NCBI RefSeq assembly: GCF_005503555.1
Contig: NZ_SCNG01000001.1
Span: forward strand, 62,001 to 126,000
Direction of reading: 5' to 3'
DNA length: 64,000 bases
DNA from: Rudaea sp. 3F27F6
Lineage (GTDB): Bacteria > Pseudomonadota > Gammaproteobacteria > Xanthomonadales > Rhodanobacteraceae
Both the position numbers and the translations under genes were made by a program. The notes beneath the pieces were generated by a model that worked only from the letters and a program-made list of their open reading frames with translations, did no database searches and was not told where the DNA came from. Of this stretch, positions 1-8,153 are shown piece after piece; position 1 is the first letter of the stretch, and the number at the start of each line of letters is the position of its first letter.

Positions 1-435
<435 letters not shown>

Positions 436-543
436 CTACTGCGCCGAGCCACCGACGAGTGGCCGCAACCGTTTATGCGGCAGTGCGCATGGCTTCCCTC
501 CTGGCCAATCGCTAGCATGCGGGTCCCTTAGCCGGAGATCGCC

Positions 544-1848
544 ATGCGTCTTAGTCTTGCCGTCGCCCTCGCCCTCGCCTTGACCCTCACCACCTCCGTG
601 CACGCCGACGACAAGGCAGCGGCGACCGGACTGACGGCCATCCGCTGCGGGCACCTGCTCGACACCGACGCCGGCAAGCTGCTCGGCGCGACGACGATCG
701 TCGTCGAGGGCACGCGGATCAAGGAGGTCAAGGCCGGCAGCGTCGACATTGCCGGTGCGGCCAAGGTCATCGACCTGCCGACCAGCACTTGCCTACCCGG
801 CCTGATCGACAGCCATACCCACCTGACCTTCGAGACCAGCCCGACCGGCTACACCGACCAGTTCCGCTGGAACGTCGCCGACTACGCGATCCGCTCGACC
901 GTCTACGCCAAGCGCACGCTTGAAGCGGGCTTCACCACTGTGCGCAACCTCGGCGACGGCAACGGCGAATCCGTCGCCCTGCGCAACGCGATCAACGCCG
1001 GCATCATCCCGGGTCCGCGCATCTTCACCGCGGCGCAGGCGATCGGCTCGACCGGCGGCCATGCCGACGGCACCGACGGCTACCGCAAAGACCTCGCCGG
1101 CGATCCCGGACCGAAAGTCGGCATCATCAACGGCACCGACGATGCGTGGAAAGCCGTGCGCCAGCACTACAAAGACGGCGCCGACGTAATCAAGATCATG
1201 CCGTCCGGCGGCGTGCTCGACGAGAGCAGCAGCGTCGACAACGCGCAGATGACGATCGAAGAGATCAAGGCCGTAGTCGCCGCGGCGCGCGACTACGGCT
1301 TCGTCGTCGGCGCGCATGCGCACGGCGCCGAGGCGATCCGGCGCGCGGTGCTCGGCGGCGTCGATTCGATCGAACACGGCACCTTCATGAACGACGAAGA
1401 CATGAAATTGATGAAGGAACACGGCACTTGGTACGTGCCGACGATCATCGCCGGCAAATACGTCGAGGAAAAAGCCGGCGTGCCGGGCTACTACCCGCCG
1501 CAAGTCGCCGCGAAGGCCAAACAGGTCGGCCCGATCATCCAGGCCACCGCGGGCAAGGCCTACAAGGCCGGCGTCAAGATCGCCTTCGGCACCGACGCCG
1601 CAGTGTATCCGCATGGTCAGAACGCAAAAGAGTTCAAATACATGGTCGACGCCGGCATGCCGCCGCTGTTCGTCATCCAGGCCGCGACCACCCATGCGGC
1701 GCAACTGCTGCGGCGCGAGAAGGACCTCGGCAGCATCGCCCCGGGCAAATTCGCCGACGTAATCGCAGTCGACGGCAACCCGCTCGACGACGTCACCGTG
1801 CTGCAGAAGGTCGGCTTCGTTATGAAGGCGGGGGAGCGCTACAAATAG
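544..1848 (+). CDS. Exported metal-dependent amidohydrolase (imidazolonepropionase/prolidase-like)
   Basis: 434-residue amidohydrolase-superfamily enzyme, probably a periplasmic dipeptidase or cyclic-amide hydrolase. Residues 1-21 form a Sec signal peptide ending near VHA-DD. The metal-site elements are all visible: H91-T-H93 after CLPGLID, a candidate carboxylated Lys217 in DVIKIMPSGG, His258/His260 in GAHAHG, His278 in SIEHG and Asp351 in FGTDAA. The C-terminal 'GSIAPGKFADVIAVDGNPL' is the usual closing segment of the urease-like beta-barrel. GGAG sits just before the ATG at 544. The fold is clear from the motifs, but the substrate cannot be read from the sequence. The gene stands alone, divergent from leuS, and borders the Rhs debris that begins about 20 bp after its stop. 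Confidence 0.9.
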   Translation: MRLSLAVALALALTLTTSVHADDKAAATGLTAIRCGHLLDTDAGKLLGATTIVVEGTRIKEVKAGSVDIAGAAKVIDLPTSTCLPGLIDSHTHLTFETSPTGYTDQFRWNVADYAIRSTVYAKRTLEAGFTTVRNLGDGNGESVALRNAINAGIIPGPRIFTAAQAIGSTGGHADGTDGYRKDLAGDPGPKVGIINGTDDAWKAVRQHYKDGADVIKIMPSGGVLDESSSVDNAQMTIEEIKAVVAAARDYGFVVGAHAHGAEAIRRAVLGGVDSIEHGTFMNDEDMKLMKEHGTWYVPTIIAGKYVEEKAGVPGYYPPQVAAKAKQVGPIIQATAGKAYKAGVKIAFGTDAAVYPHGQNAKEFKYMVDAGMPPLFVIQAATTHAAQLLRREKDLGSIAPGKFADVIAVDGNPLDDVTVLQKVGFVMKAGERYK

Positions 1849-1869
1849 CAGGCACTAGATCCACGCACT

Positions 1870-2176
1870 CTAGCTCTGCAGAACCCAGCGCACATAGACC
1901 GTGCCTTCGCTGCTGGGCGCGCCGAGCTGGCCGTACTACGAGTATGTGCGCTCCACCGACAGGCCCGGCACGCTGCTAGTCGGCAGTTGCGGATAGGTCT
2001 GCGTGTCCACACGGCTCGCACTGTTGTACGTCGTTCCGTTGACCAAGCTCAGCGTTGAGCCCGGCTCGTTGATCATCGCCTGAATGCCGCTCGGGCGGCT
2101 TGCGTCGTCATAGGTGTATTGCTCTTTCCAAACCGCGGCGCTCAACGCTGGGTCGCTCTCTTTGCCGCGGCGGCGG
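1870..2176 (-). pseudogene. Decayed Rhs-core fragment at the outer edge of the array
   Basis: Minus-strand translation gives the same YD-repeat text as the large Rhs gene (KEQYTY, DASRP, EPGSTLSL, TQTYPQLPTSS), matching roughly 13650-13360 of that gene. It has many substitutions and an in-frame TAG at about 1936-1938, after which the homology continues (YGQLGA) to a second stop at 1870. There is no start codon context and no toxin domain. This is the most diverged copy of the core in the window, so it is probably the oldest displaced tip. It marks the left boundary of the toxin locus, directly beside the amidohydrolase stop. Confidence 0.8.
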
Positions 2177-2223
2177 ATAAAGAAAAAATGACACCTTTTC
2201 TCTCACCTTACCCATTCTTATTA

Positions 2224-2520
2224 TCAAGAAGATTGAATTATTGACTTTGCCTCATTGCATTTGAGGCAAACAAAGATATATACCATGCCGCAATCAGCAA
2301 TGATGAACTCATCATTTATCGAATCCAATTGGCCGTAGAACGTCATCGGCCCACCACAATCAGAGCAATTCGGCCATTCTGCTCTTTGTAAAAAACTAGG
2401 CCTACCACCGAGCTGATGACGAGTGCCGACTTCTTGAGAAGCCCATTCGAATTTGGGCAAGTTCGCTGCATCTTCGCTCAACGGTTCCGGGCGAAGACGA
2501 AATGGTGGAATTTCTTTCAT
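2224..2520 (-). CDS. DUF1963-like (YwqG-type) small immunity protein
   Basis: 98-residue cytosolic protein. It carries the features of the C-terminal half of DUF1963/YwqG-like proteins: a GGRPSFLQ segment, EWPNCSDCGGPMTFYGQLDS with a CxxC pair, and a second pair in VCLKCN, together suggesting a zinc ribbon. Such short versions are common as immunity proteins beside Rhs toxins. Here it is the last of four consecutive immunity-like genes without a complete toxin, 13 bp after the DUF6980-like pseudogene. Base composition is clearly more AT-rich than the surrounding genes, consistent with acquisition. Assignment is by motif recognition only. Confidence 0.65.
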   Translation of the reverse strand: MKEIPPFRLRPEPLSEDAANLPKFEWASQEVGTRHQLGGRPSFLQRAEWPNCSDCGGPMTFYGQLDSINDEFIIADCGMVYIFVCLKCNEAKSIIQSS

Positions 2521-2533
2521 TTTCTTACTTTAT

Positions 2534-2770
2534 TTACTGCAGGGACGACGGCTCGACCTCCAACCCTTCTAACCCATCGAACCACTCATCGCGTAGGCTA
2601 TCGGGTAACTTCGTTCCGCACCACGGACAATAGTCGATTTCCAACGCGCTGCTACCTCCGTCCAAGATATCAATACCGTACTCGCGAAATTTCGCCGAAT
2701 AGCTGACCGGTATCTATTCGCTTTCAACAGCAGGATTCATCTGCCTGCACCAGTGTGGAGGGGTTTTCAT
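2534..2770 (-). pseudogene. DUF6980-like immunity gene with an in-frame nonsense codon
   Basis: Reading the minus strand from the ATG at 2770 gives 79 codons interrupted by TAG at codon 19 (2716-2714). After the stop the frame stays open to TAA at 2534 and contains YSAKFREYGIDILDGGSS, YCPWCGTKLP and LRDEWFDGLE. These are hallmarks of the DUF6980 family (CPWCG-containing proteins found beside polymorphic toxins). The upstream part has HWCRQM where relatives have an HCC...M start. One point mutation therefore seems to have killed the gene, unless an internal start is used or the stop is a sequencing error. Confidence 0.6.
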
Positions 2771-2837
2771 ATATCCAACTTCCTTCTAGGTACATGCTGT
2801 TTAGTCATCTTTTGGTATGCCTAACTAGAAAGTCTCG

Positions 2838-3164
2838 TCAAATAGATGATCCTGATCCCATCCTTGCTCTCTGCCTCAATCGATCACCCCATTCACCACC
2901 GACTCTATCGAGCACATCATTCAACGGCCAACCTGGAGCAGTTTCGATTAAGTGAAGAAGAGTCCATGCAAGACCGAAACAGTAATCAGGCCCGAAGAGC
3001 TTCACGAGCACCATTGCCTCAACGTCAGAGACAGGCTGCTTAATTTCCGTTAGCAGATTTTGGACCTTCTCCAACCAGACCACATCAGGATTCGCCGAAC
3101 CAGGTAATGGCCCGAGCTTCATCAGTTCTTCGACTTTGGATTGCATACGATCGTCCGTCCCCAT
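2838..3164 (-). CDS. Small hypothetical protein in the immunity-gene cluster
   Basis: Unrecognised protein of 108 residues from the ATG at 3164, or 102 from the ATG at 3146. A longer upstream frame exists but overlaps Imm32, so I chose an internal start. It is predicted to be mostly helical and soluble, with a conserved-looking centre KLFGPDYCFGLAWTLLHLIE followed by a Trp/Gly-rich end. No signal peptide or membrane segment is visible. It begins 23 bp after the Imm32 stop and is followed by the DUF6980-like pseudogene. Position, size and low GC suggest a toxin immunity protein; that role is inference from context. Confidence 0.55.
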   Translation of the reverse strand: MGTDDRMQSKVEELMKLGPLPGSANPDVVWLEKVQNLLTEIKQPVSDVEAMVLVKLFGPDYCFGLAWTLLHLIETAPGWPLNDVLDRVGGEWGDRLRQRARMGSGSSI

Positions 3165-3187
3165 CTCGTTCTTGGAGCCTATAGCAG

Positions 3188-3418
3188 CTAATCGGGGAGT
3201 CGAACGAGACGCAGACTGTGAAGAAGTTGGTATTTCTCTCCTCCAGCAAGTTCTTCTGTGAGTTCCTGCCCAGCCCAAGCGGGTGTCATTAAGTGAAGGT
3301 GGCCGACATTTGATCTCAAATACTCCAACTTCCGAAGAAGCACGCCCAGCCCTTCGGCATCGAAACACAAGGCAACTTCCGGGTCCTCGCCCTTCTGAAG
3401 TTCTACGGTCAGTTTCAT
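3188..3418 (-). CDS. Imm32-like immunity protein
   Basis: 76-residue protein resembling immunity protein 32: a beta-strand start (MKLTVEL), a central 'GLGVLLRKLEYLRS' helix and the HLHLMTPAWAGQELTE segment typical of that family. Its ATG overlaps the TGA of the toxin tail by the four-base ATGA arrangement (3415-3418), so it was translationally coupled to that toxin. The toxin itself is now only a 35-residue tail joined to Rhs core out of frame, so the immunity gene has outlived its partner. It may still protect against siblings that keep the toxin. Confidence 0.7.
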   Translation of the reverse strand: MKLTVELQKGEDPEVALCFDAEGLGVLLRKLEYLRSNVGHLHLMTPAWAGQELTEELAGGEKYQLLHSLRLVRLPD

Positions 3419-3519
3419 TCTTCTGATCCTCCTCCCATTTCGTATTTCTTTTTCCCCAACGGCCCTTTGTAGCTTCTCAATCGGTTTACATCAACATGAG
3501 GCGCCTCGCCAAAGCTAAG
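3415..3519 (-). pseudogene. Remnant of an Rhs toxin C-terminus
   Basis: In the frame ending at the TGA 3417-3415 the minus strand reads FGEAPHVDVNRLRSYKGPLG and then a basic KKKYEM end. This looks like the extreme C-terminus of many polymorphic toxins, in which a His/Asp-bearing strand is followed by a basic tail. About 35 codons survive. The upstream Rhs core is in a different frame and stops at 3515, so the join is a recombination scar, not a working gene. The ATGA overlap with Imm32 identifies the lost toxin-immunity pair. The toxin class cannot be decided from so short a piece. Confidence 0.6.
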
Positions 3520-4121
3520 TCTGCGCGTCCACGCGGCCCGCGCTGTCGTAGGTCGTCGCGCTAAACAGGCTCAGTGTCGAGCCCGGTTCGCTGATCGTCG
3601 TCGCGATGCCCATGGGTCGGCTCGCGTCGCCATACGTGTATTGTTCTTTCCAGACCTCGGCGCCCGATGCTGGATCGTTCTCCGTGCCGCGGCGGCGCGA
3701 CACCGTGGCGATCTGGCCCACTCCGTTCGTCGGATCGTAGGTCCACGTGTCGAGCAGGCTCTCCACCGCCACCCGGGCCTTGTCGGTCGGCGAGATCTGC
3801 TTGCGCTGCGTCACCCGGCCTAGCACGTCGCGGCCGGTCACCTTTGTCGTCACTTTGCGCGCGTCGGTCCGCGCCTGCAGCTCTCCGAGCGCGTTGTAGG
3901 TGAAGTTCCACGTGCCCTGGTCCGGGTCCACGCTCTGCAGTCGATGGCCCAACGCGTTGTAGGTCGCCTGGATAACGTTATTTTCCACGTCGCGGATCGC
4001 CGCCACGTGGCCCAGCGCATCGGGCCAGTAGTTCGTCGTCTTGCCGTTCGCATCGACCGTCTGCATCAGCTGACCGAGCACGTTCGTGCTGCGGCTCATC
4101 GTGATCGACGAATTCGGGCAG
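3515..4121 (-). pseudogene. Displaced Rhs-core fragment (cassette 4)
   Basis: About 600 bp nearly identical to the core of the large Rhs gene: SITMSRSTNVLGQLMQTV, then the YNALGHRLQSVDPDQGTWNF repeat and TVSRRRGTENDP. Homology begins at a sharp junction in cgacgaattcgggc, which is the same base at which the 8092 copy begins (parent position about 14075). It ends at DAQT with a stop produced by an out-of-frame join to the toxin tail. It has no promoter or start of its own. High identity to the parent shows recent duplication or ongoing gene conversion. Confidence 0.85.
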
Positions 4122-4395
4122 CGGCAAGCGGGGTTCTTGATCGTTCGCGCTGACGGCAATTTGTTCGGCAACCTGCACAACGCGCGGGGTGTCTATGCGG
4201 CCTGGTGCGAGCGGCAGGAGGTGCAGACCCACGCGCTACGCTATGCCTTTGCGCATCACCAGTACCGGCACTATCGGGCCGATAAGGTTCTCCCATCGCG
4301 AGACCCTGACCGCGCTGAGCAAGGATCTGGGGCGCGGCGACAGTCGTGGCCGTTGGGTCAAGATGGTTTACCTGCGTGGCATGGACTCGGCTTAG
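4122..4395 (+). pseudogene. Tyrosine recombinase C-terminal remnant, copy 1
   Basis: Plus-strand piece related to the copies at 8093 and 10940. It contains THALRYAFA, which fits the HxLRxxxA box of tyrosine recombinases (catalytic Arg), and after a one-base shift near 4290 LSKDLGRGDSRGRWVKMVYL. In the other copies the second box is LGHG, so here the catalytic His has become Arg. The final Tyr (VYL) is kept. A stop follows at 4393-4395, then the hairpin at 4412. No N-terminal or core-binding domain is present. It is clearly non-functional, and its role now is only as a repeated separator between toxin cassettes. Confidence 0.7.
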
Positions 4396-4411
4396 TTCGA
4401 CTAGCCGCTCA

Positions 4412-4447
4412 ACGCACAAGCTCGACGCGAAGCCGGGCTAGATGCGT
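4412..4447. repeat. Separator hairpin, copy 1 (degenerate)
   Basis: Imperfect version of the inverted repeat found intact at 5090 and 11172: acgcacaagctcgac / loop / gccgggctagatgcgt. Several stem pairs are broken. It sits between the recombinase remnant and the converging end of the DUF7336-like immunity gene, where it may once have ended transcription from both sides. No T-run follows. Confidence 0.7.
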
Positions 4448-4459
4448 CAGGTATGCTGG

Positions 4460-4711
4460 TTAACTGGCTATGGGTTGGGAACCATTTTCTACTGGTTTCC
4501 ACGTTACAAATCCATCAACCCAATGATCCTGTCCAATGACGTAAGGATCGACGGAAAAACCTTCAGGAAAGTCCTCAAATCCTGTTCTCTGGCGAGCGCG
4601 CTGAACTGCCGCGTTTGCAGCATCGGCTGTTGCATACACGCCGACAAACTTGAAGTCTTCCTCACCATTCGGAAGATCATGGACGTGAGTAACAATGAAA
4701 ATTTTTTCCAC
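4460..4711 (-). CDS. DUF7336-like immunity protein
   Basis: 83-residue soluble protein beginning MEKIFIVTHVHDLPNGEED, followed by FKFVGVYATADAANAAV and a DHWVDGF segment near the C-terminus. This pattern (beta strand with VxHxH, GVYxxxxxAxxA helix, closing DxWxxGF) is that of DUF7336-type proteins, small alpha/beta proteins often found beside Rhs toxins. It starts 16 bp after the end of a toxin tail at 4728, in the usual toxin-then-immunity order. It is intact, while its toxin partner lacks an Rhs core and has a frameshifted end. AT-rich relative to the chromosome. Confidence 0.65.
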   Translation of the reverse strand: MEKIFIVTHVHDLPNGEEDFKFVGVYATADAANAAVQRARQRTGFEDFPEGFSVDPYVIGQDHWVDGFVTWKPVENGSQPIAS

Positions 4712-4727
4712 GATATTTCTCGATTGA

Positions 4728-5078
4728 TTACTTATTTAGGATCGACGAAGGAGCGATCCCCCACTTGCGAATCTTGCTCCATTCCGAACTAGGTCCTGTC
4801 GGATAATTTCCTTTTCCATATTTCCCACCAAGAAGCCTGCCTGCAAAGCTCTTACCGCTCTCACCAACTTTCGGTCGTTCTCCTTTCGCCCAGCTCGGAA
4901 CACCCTTCGCACCTTCTTTGCCGCTGACGCCGGGTACTGGAACTTTCGTGGCATCAGATTGATCGCTCGTCATCGCGGTCGGCCCGCGAATCCCTTCAGC
5001 ATCCCCAAATCCCGGCGTGGTCGGTAGCGATGGAGCCTGAGGTAACGTCAGCGGACACGAATTTCCGCAAGTATTCGA
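4728..5078 (-). pseudogene. Rhs toxin C-terminal fragment without its Rhs core, frameshifted end
   Basis: Open minus-strand frame of about 115 codons containing a Pro-rich linker (PLTLPQAPSLPTTPGFGD) and then SWAKGERPKVGESGKSFAGR, followed by KYGKGNYPTGPSSEWSKIRK. This is a recognisable tail type of Rhs/YD toxins whose biochemical activity I cannot name. The last residues read WG-IAPSSILNK. Adding one G to the G5 run (C-run 4758-4762 on the plus strand) gives WGDRSFVDPK, the expected ending, so a one-base deletion is likely. Upstream the fragment joins directly to the last bases of a recombinase remnant, with no Rhs core. It is paired with the DUF7336-like immunity gene. Confidence 0.6.
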
Positions 5079-5089
5079 CTAGCCGCTCA

Positions 5090-5124
5090 ACGCACAAGCC
5101 CGGCGCGAAGCCGGGCTTGTGCGT
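5090..5124. repeat. Separator hairpin, copy 2 (perfect 15-bp stem)
   Basis: Perfect inverted repeat: acgcacaagcccggc (5090-5104), five-base loop, gccgggcttgtgcgt (5110-5124). The preceding ttcgactagccgctca is the same sequence that follows the other recombinase remnants, so this copy keeps only the tip of the recombinase end. It lies between the toxin fragment at 4728 and the DUF6959-like immunity gene. It has no T-run and could act as a structural terminator or a recombination site. Confidence 0.85.
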
Positions 5125-5211
5125 CAGGTGTGTGAACACCACTGCCTAACCGAGAATCGCGGTACGTCCCCGATTATTCTAGTGTTACGCTGCCCCCTTA
5201 TTATTCCCGAG

Positions 5212-5475
5212 CTAGTACGGTAGTGTAATACCGCGTTCTGAACAGATTCGCTCAAAGTAAGTCAGCGCGCCAAACAGTTGCTCCTTCAAATCCTCTATCT
5301 CACCTGCCAAGTCCTCTAGCTGTCCAGTATCGAGCAGTCGTTCCATTAGCTCCACCTGCTTCTGCAGGGACCGCAATGTGTCACCCTGGACAACTACACC
5401 AGGATAGTTCCTCTCCGGCAACTGCACGACCGCATAGTTGACTGGCGGGCTCAGAAGATCGGCTTGCATAGTCAT
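5212..5475 (-). CDS. DUF6959-like immunity protein for the nucleotidyltransferase-type toxin
   Basis: 87-residue acidic protein. The N-terminal half contains NYAVVQLPERNYPGVVVQGD, a pattern I associate with DUF6959. The C-terminal half is a Glu/Leu-rich amphipathic helix (LEDLAGEIEDLKEQLFGAL) that could pair with a partner. It begins 14 bp after the stop of the Rhs orphan at 5490, the standard toxin-immunity order, with GAGGAGCGA just upstream. It has no signal or membrane segment, so it acts in the cytosol. Immunity to the toxin at 5490 is inferred from position; the family name is from pattern memory. Confidence 0.65.
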   Translation of the reverse strand: MTMQADLLSPPVNYAVVQLPERNYPGVVVQGDTLRSLQKQVELMERLLDTGQLEDLAGEIEDLKEQLFGALTYFERICSERGITLPY

Positions 5476-5489
5476 AATTCGCTCCTCAC

Positions 5490-8153
5490 TTACTGCTGCG
5501 GCGTGAAGGTGATAAACGGCTCATTCTGCTTCACCTTTCCTCTGAAGAAGTCTTGGTTGCGTGGCCCACCGAGCCCTCTCGGACCTTCGGGCAAAGAGCT
5601 GCGAAGACTGTGAATCGTTCTACCCTTAGTAGCTTCTGGCACAACGTAGTCCCAGTCTGACATTGCATGAGTTGTACCTTTGGCCCGACTCCCAATCACC
5701 GTAATTTCAGTGCCGGTTCGATTAGCAGCGTTCTGAATGCGCACAATCTCCTGGGCAGTAAGGTTCTCAAGCTTCGCCCCCCCACCAACCAGCGGCCCTA
5801 CACCCTTCGCAACAACACGCTCTGGCATCCCAACTAGAGATGCCATAAACATGGCACCTTCGCCAACCGCAGCGCCACGCCGGCTTTCCGGCGGAACAGG
5901 CGAAATGGGCACAATGTCGTCCAGCAGGTGTCTCTCACCGCCGCTCGTAGCCCAAACAGCAAACCGCATGAAGTCATTTGACGCGCGATTTGCGGTGTTA
6001 TTCGCACCTGTAACAAACCCAAACGCATCATCACCAAACGTTCCCGGTGCGCGGCCACCATCTCGGTAAGCTGTGCTTTCCGGCAGGAATCCTTGCGTTA
6101 ACGAGTCCATGAATTTGGGGAACTGCTCCGCAAGACGAGCAACCTGGCCCATCGCGTTATTCGTAGCTTGGTTGATCGCTTGCAAAGTACCGTAGATGTT
6201 ATTTAGCGCGCGAACTTGGTTCGCATTCAGTGTTTGCGATCCATTGTTGGTAACCACCACGGTAGCTACTTTCTTGCCATTGGAATCGACTATTTGATTA
6301 ACGCCATCGTTCGAAGCAAGACACACAGAATCAACCTTGCCTTCCTTATCCATCTGGCATTGATAACCCGTCGGGTCTTTACCACTAAGCGGATTGTTCC
6401 CAATATAACTATATGGATTCAGCGATTGCGAGCTAGCTGGATTCGCAATGATCGGATCGACATTGAGGAACCTCCCTAATTGGTAATCGTACACCCGCCC
6501 GCCCATATGGATCAGCCGCACCTCGTCCGCATGGTCGTGCTTGGTGAACCCGTGGATCGTCTTGTCGAGGTCCAGCGTGCCGTTCTCGCGGTTCCCCATG
6601 TCGCCATTGCGTGCCTTACCGAACGCGTCGTACATGCGTGTCGTCGGCACGTTGTTGTCGACCACGCTGATCGTGCTGCCGAGCCGGTCTCTGAGCAACA
6701 CGCTGACGCTGTCCACGCCACCCGTCCGCGTCACCACCACCGGACCCAGCTCGTGCACCTGCTTGGCACCGTTGCCCACGCCCACCTGCTCGTAGCCGTT
6801 CGGGCCGAAGTAGCGCAGACCCTGACCTGACAGTTCCGTGGTCATGCCACCCAGCGTCGAGTAGCTCCAGTTCATCATGCCGGTTGCCGGATTGCGCACG
6901 ATGCTGCGCGGATGGTTGTCCGCGTCGTACACCGCCGTGATCGCCCCGCCGATCACGTTGCCGTTCGCATCACAGGTGTAGCTCAGGCCGTTCGCCGAAG
7001 TGACCGCATGCGGGCCGCAGCCGGTGCTAGTACCGCCGTACGCGTAGCTCGTCGTACCGTTGTCGCTCTTGCTGACGATGTTGCCGTTGGCCGAGTAGGT
7101 GTAGGTCACCGGATCGCCGATCGCTCGCGCCGCTTTGGTCAGGCGCTGCAGGCTGTCGTAGGTGTACGTCTCGGTATTCGTCGCCGCGCCCGCGCTGCGC
7201 TGCTGACGCATCAGGTTGCCGAAGCCGTCGTAGGCGTAGCTCACCTGATCGCTCGTCCCGCCACTCCAGCTCAGCGTTTTTGACTGGCCCGTCGAGAGGT
7301 AGTCGCTGTGGCTGCCCGTGATGACGCCGGGATACTGCTCCACGGTCACATGGCCCCAGGCGTTCTGGCCCTGCCCGACCCAGTACACATAGCCCGTGCC
7401 CGCGTTGCTCAGCGCGCCGAGCTGGCCGTAGGCGGTGTACGTGTGTTTCACCGACAGGCCCGCCATGCTGCTCGTCGGCAGTTGCGGATAAGTCCGCGTG
7501 TCCACGCGGCCCGCGCCATCGTAGGTCGTCGTGCTGAACAGGCTCAGTGTCGAGCCCGGTTCGCTGATCGTCGTCGCAATGCCCGTCGGGCGGCTTGCGT
7601 CGTTGTACGTGTACTGCTCTTTCCAGACCTCGGCGCTCGATGCCGGATCGTTCTCTGTGCCGCGGCGGCGCGACACCGTGGCGATCTGGCCCACGCCATT
7701 CGCCGGGTCGTACGTCCACGTGTCGAGCAGGTTCTCCGCCGCCACCCAGGCCTTGTCGGTCGGCGAGATCTGCTTGCGCTGCGTCACCCGGCCCAGCACG
7801 TCGCGACCCGTCACCGTCGTCGTCACGTTGCGCGCGTCGGTCTGCGTCTGCAGCTCTCCGAGCGCGTTGTAAGTGAAGTTCCACGTGCCCTGGTCCGGGT
7901 CCACGCTCTGCAATCGATGGCCCAGCGCGTTGTAGGTCGCCTGGATAACGTTGTTTTCCACGTCGCGGATCGCCGCCACGTGGCCCAGCGCATCGGGCCA
8001 GTAGTTCGTCGTCTTGCCGTTGGCGTCGACCGTCTGCATCAACTGGCCCAGCACGTTCGTGCTGCGGCTCATCGTGATCGACGAATTCGGGCAGCGGCAA
8101 GCGGAGTTCTTGATCGTTCGCGCTGATGGCAATTCGGCCGGCAACCTGCACAA
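5490..8153 (-). CDS. Orphan Rhs C-terminal protein with nucleotidyltransferase-like toxin tip
   Basis: Open frame of 887 codons. True Rhs homology begins at 8092 (SITMSRSTNV); codons above that are antisense to a recombinase remnant and probably not coding. The core is almost identical to the large Rhs protein through GRFLNVDPI and NPYSYIGNNPLSGKDPTGY (about residue 596), the conserved autocleavage boundary. The following 290 residues are unique. Near 821-836 they carry GSRAKGTTHAMSDWDY, matching the GS...SDxD metal and nucleotide-binding motif of minimal (Pol-beta-type) nucleotidyltransferases. A role as an AMP- or NMP-transferring toxin is inference. There is no visible promoter or start, so expression probably needs recombination into the full-length gene. 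The DUF6959-like immunity gene follows. Confidence 0.8.
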   Translation of the reverse strand: MCRLPAELPSARTIKNSACRCPNSSITMSRSTNVLGQLMQTVDANGKTTNYWPDALGHVAAIRDVENNVIQATYNALGHRLQSVDPDQGTWNFTYNALGELQTQTDARNVTTTVTGRDVLGRVTQRKQISPTDKAWVAAENLLDTWTYDPANGVGQIATVSRRRGTENDPASSAEVWKEQYTYNDASRPTGIATTISEPGSTLSLFSTTTYDGAGRVDTRTYPQLPTSSMAGLSVKHTYTAYGQLGALSNAGTGYVYWVGQGQNAWGHVTVEQYPGVITGSHSDYLSTGQSKTLSWSGGTSDQVSYAYDGFGNLMRQQRSAGAATNTETYTYDSLQRLTKAARAIGDPVTYTYSANGNIVSKSDNGTTSYAYGGTSTGCGPHAVTSANGLSYTCDANGNVIGGAITAVYDADNHPRSIVRNPATGMMNWSYSTLGGMTTELSGQGLRYFGPNGYEQVGVGNGAKQVHELGPVVVTRTGGVDSVSVLLRDRLGSTISVVDNNVPTTRMYDAFGKARNGDMGNRENGTLDLDKTIHGFTKHDHADEVRLIHMGGRVYDYQLGRFLNVDPIIANPASSQSLNPYSYIGNNPLSGKDPTGYQCQMDKEGKVDSVCLASNDGVNQIVDSNGKKVATVVVTNNGSQTLNANQVRALNNIYGTLQAINQATNNAMGQVARLAEQFPKFMDSLTQGFLPESTAYRDGGRAPGTFGDDAFGFVTGANNTANRASNDFMRFAVWATSGGERHLLDDIVPISPVPPESRRGAAVGEGAMFMASLVGMPERVVAKGVGPLVGGGAKLENLTAQEIVRIQNAANRTGTEITVIGSRAKGTTHAMSDWDYVVPEATKGRTIHSLRSSLPEGPRGLGGPRNQDFFRGKVKQNEPFITFTPQQ

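Noticed and set aside
8093-8153. N-terminal residues MCRLPAELPSARTIKNSACR as a genuine start of the orphan Rhs protein
   Set aside because: They are antisense to the conserved recombinase remnant and appear in both displaced copies only because that remnant is repeated; no ribosome site is visible.
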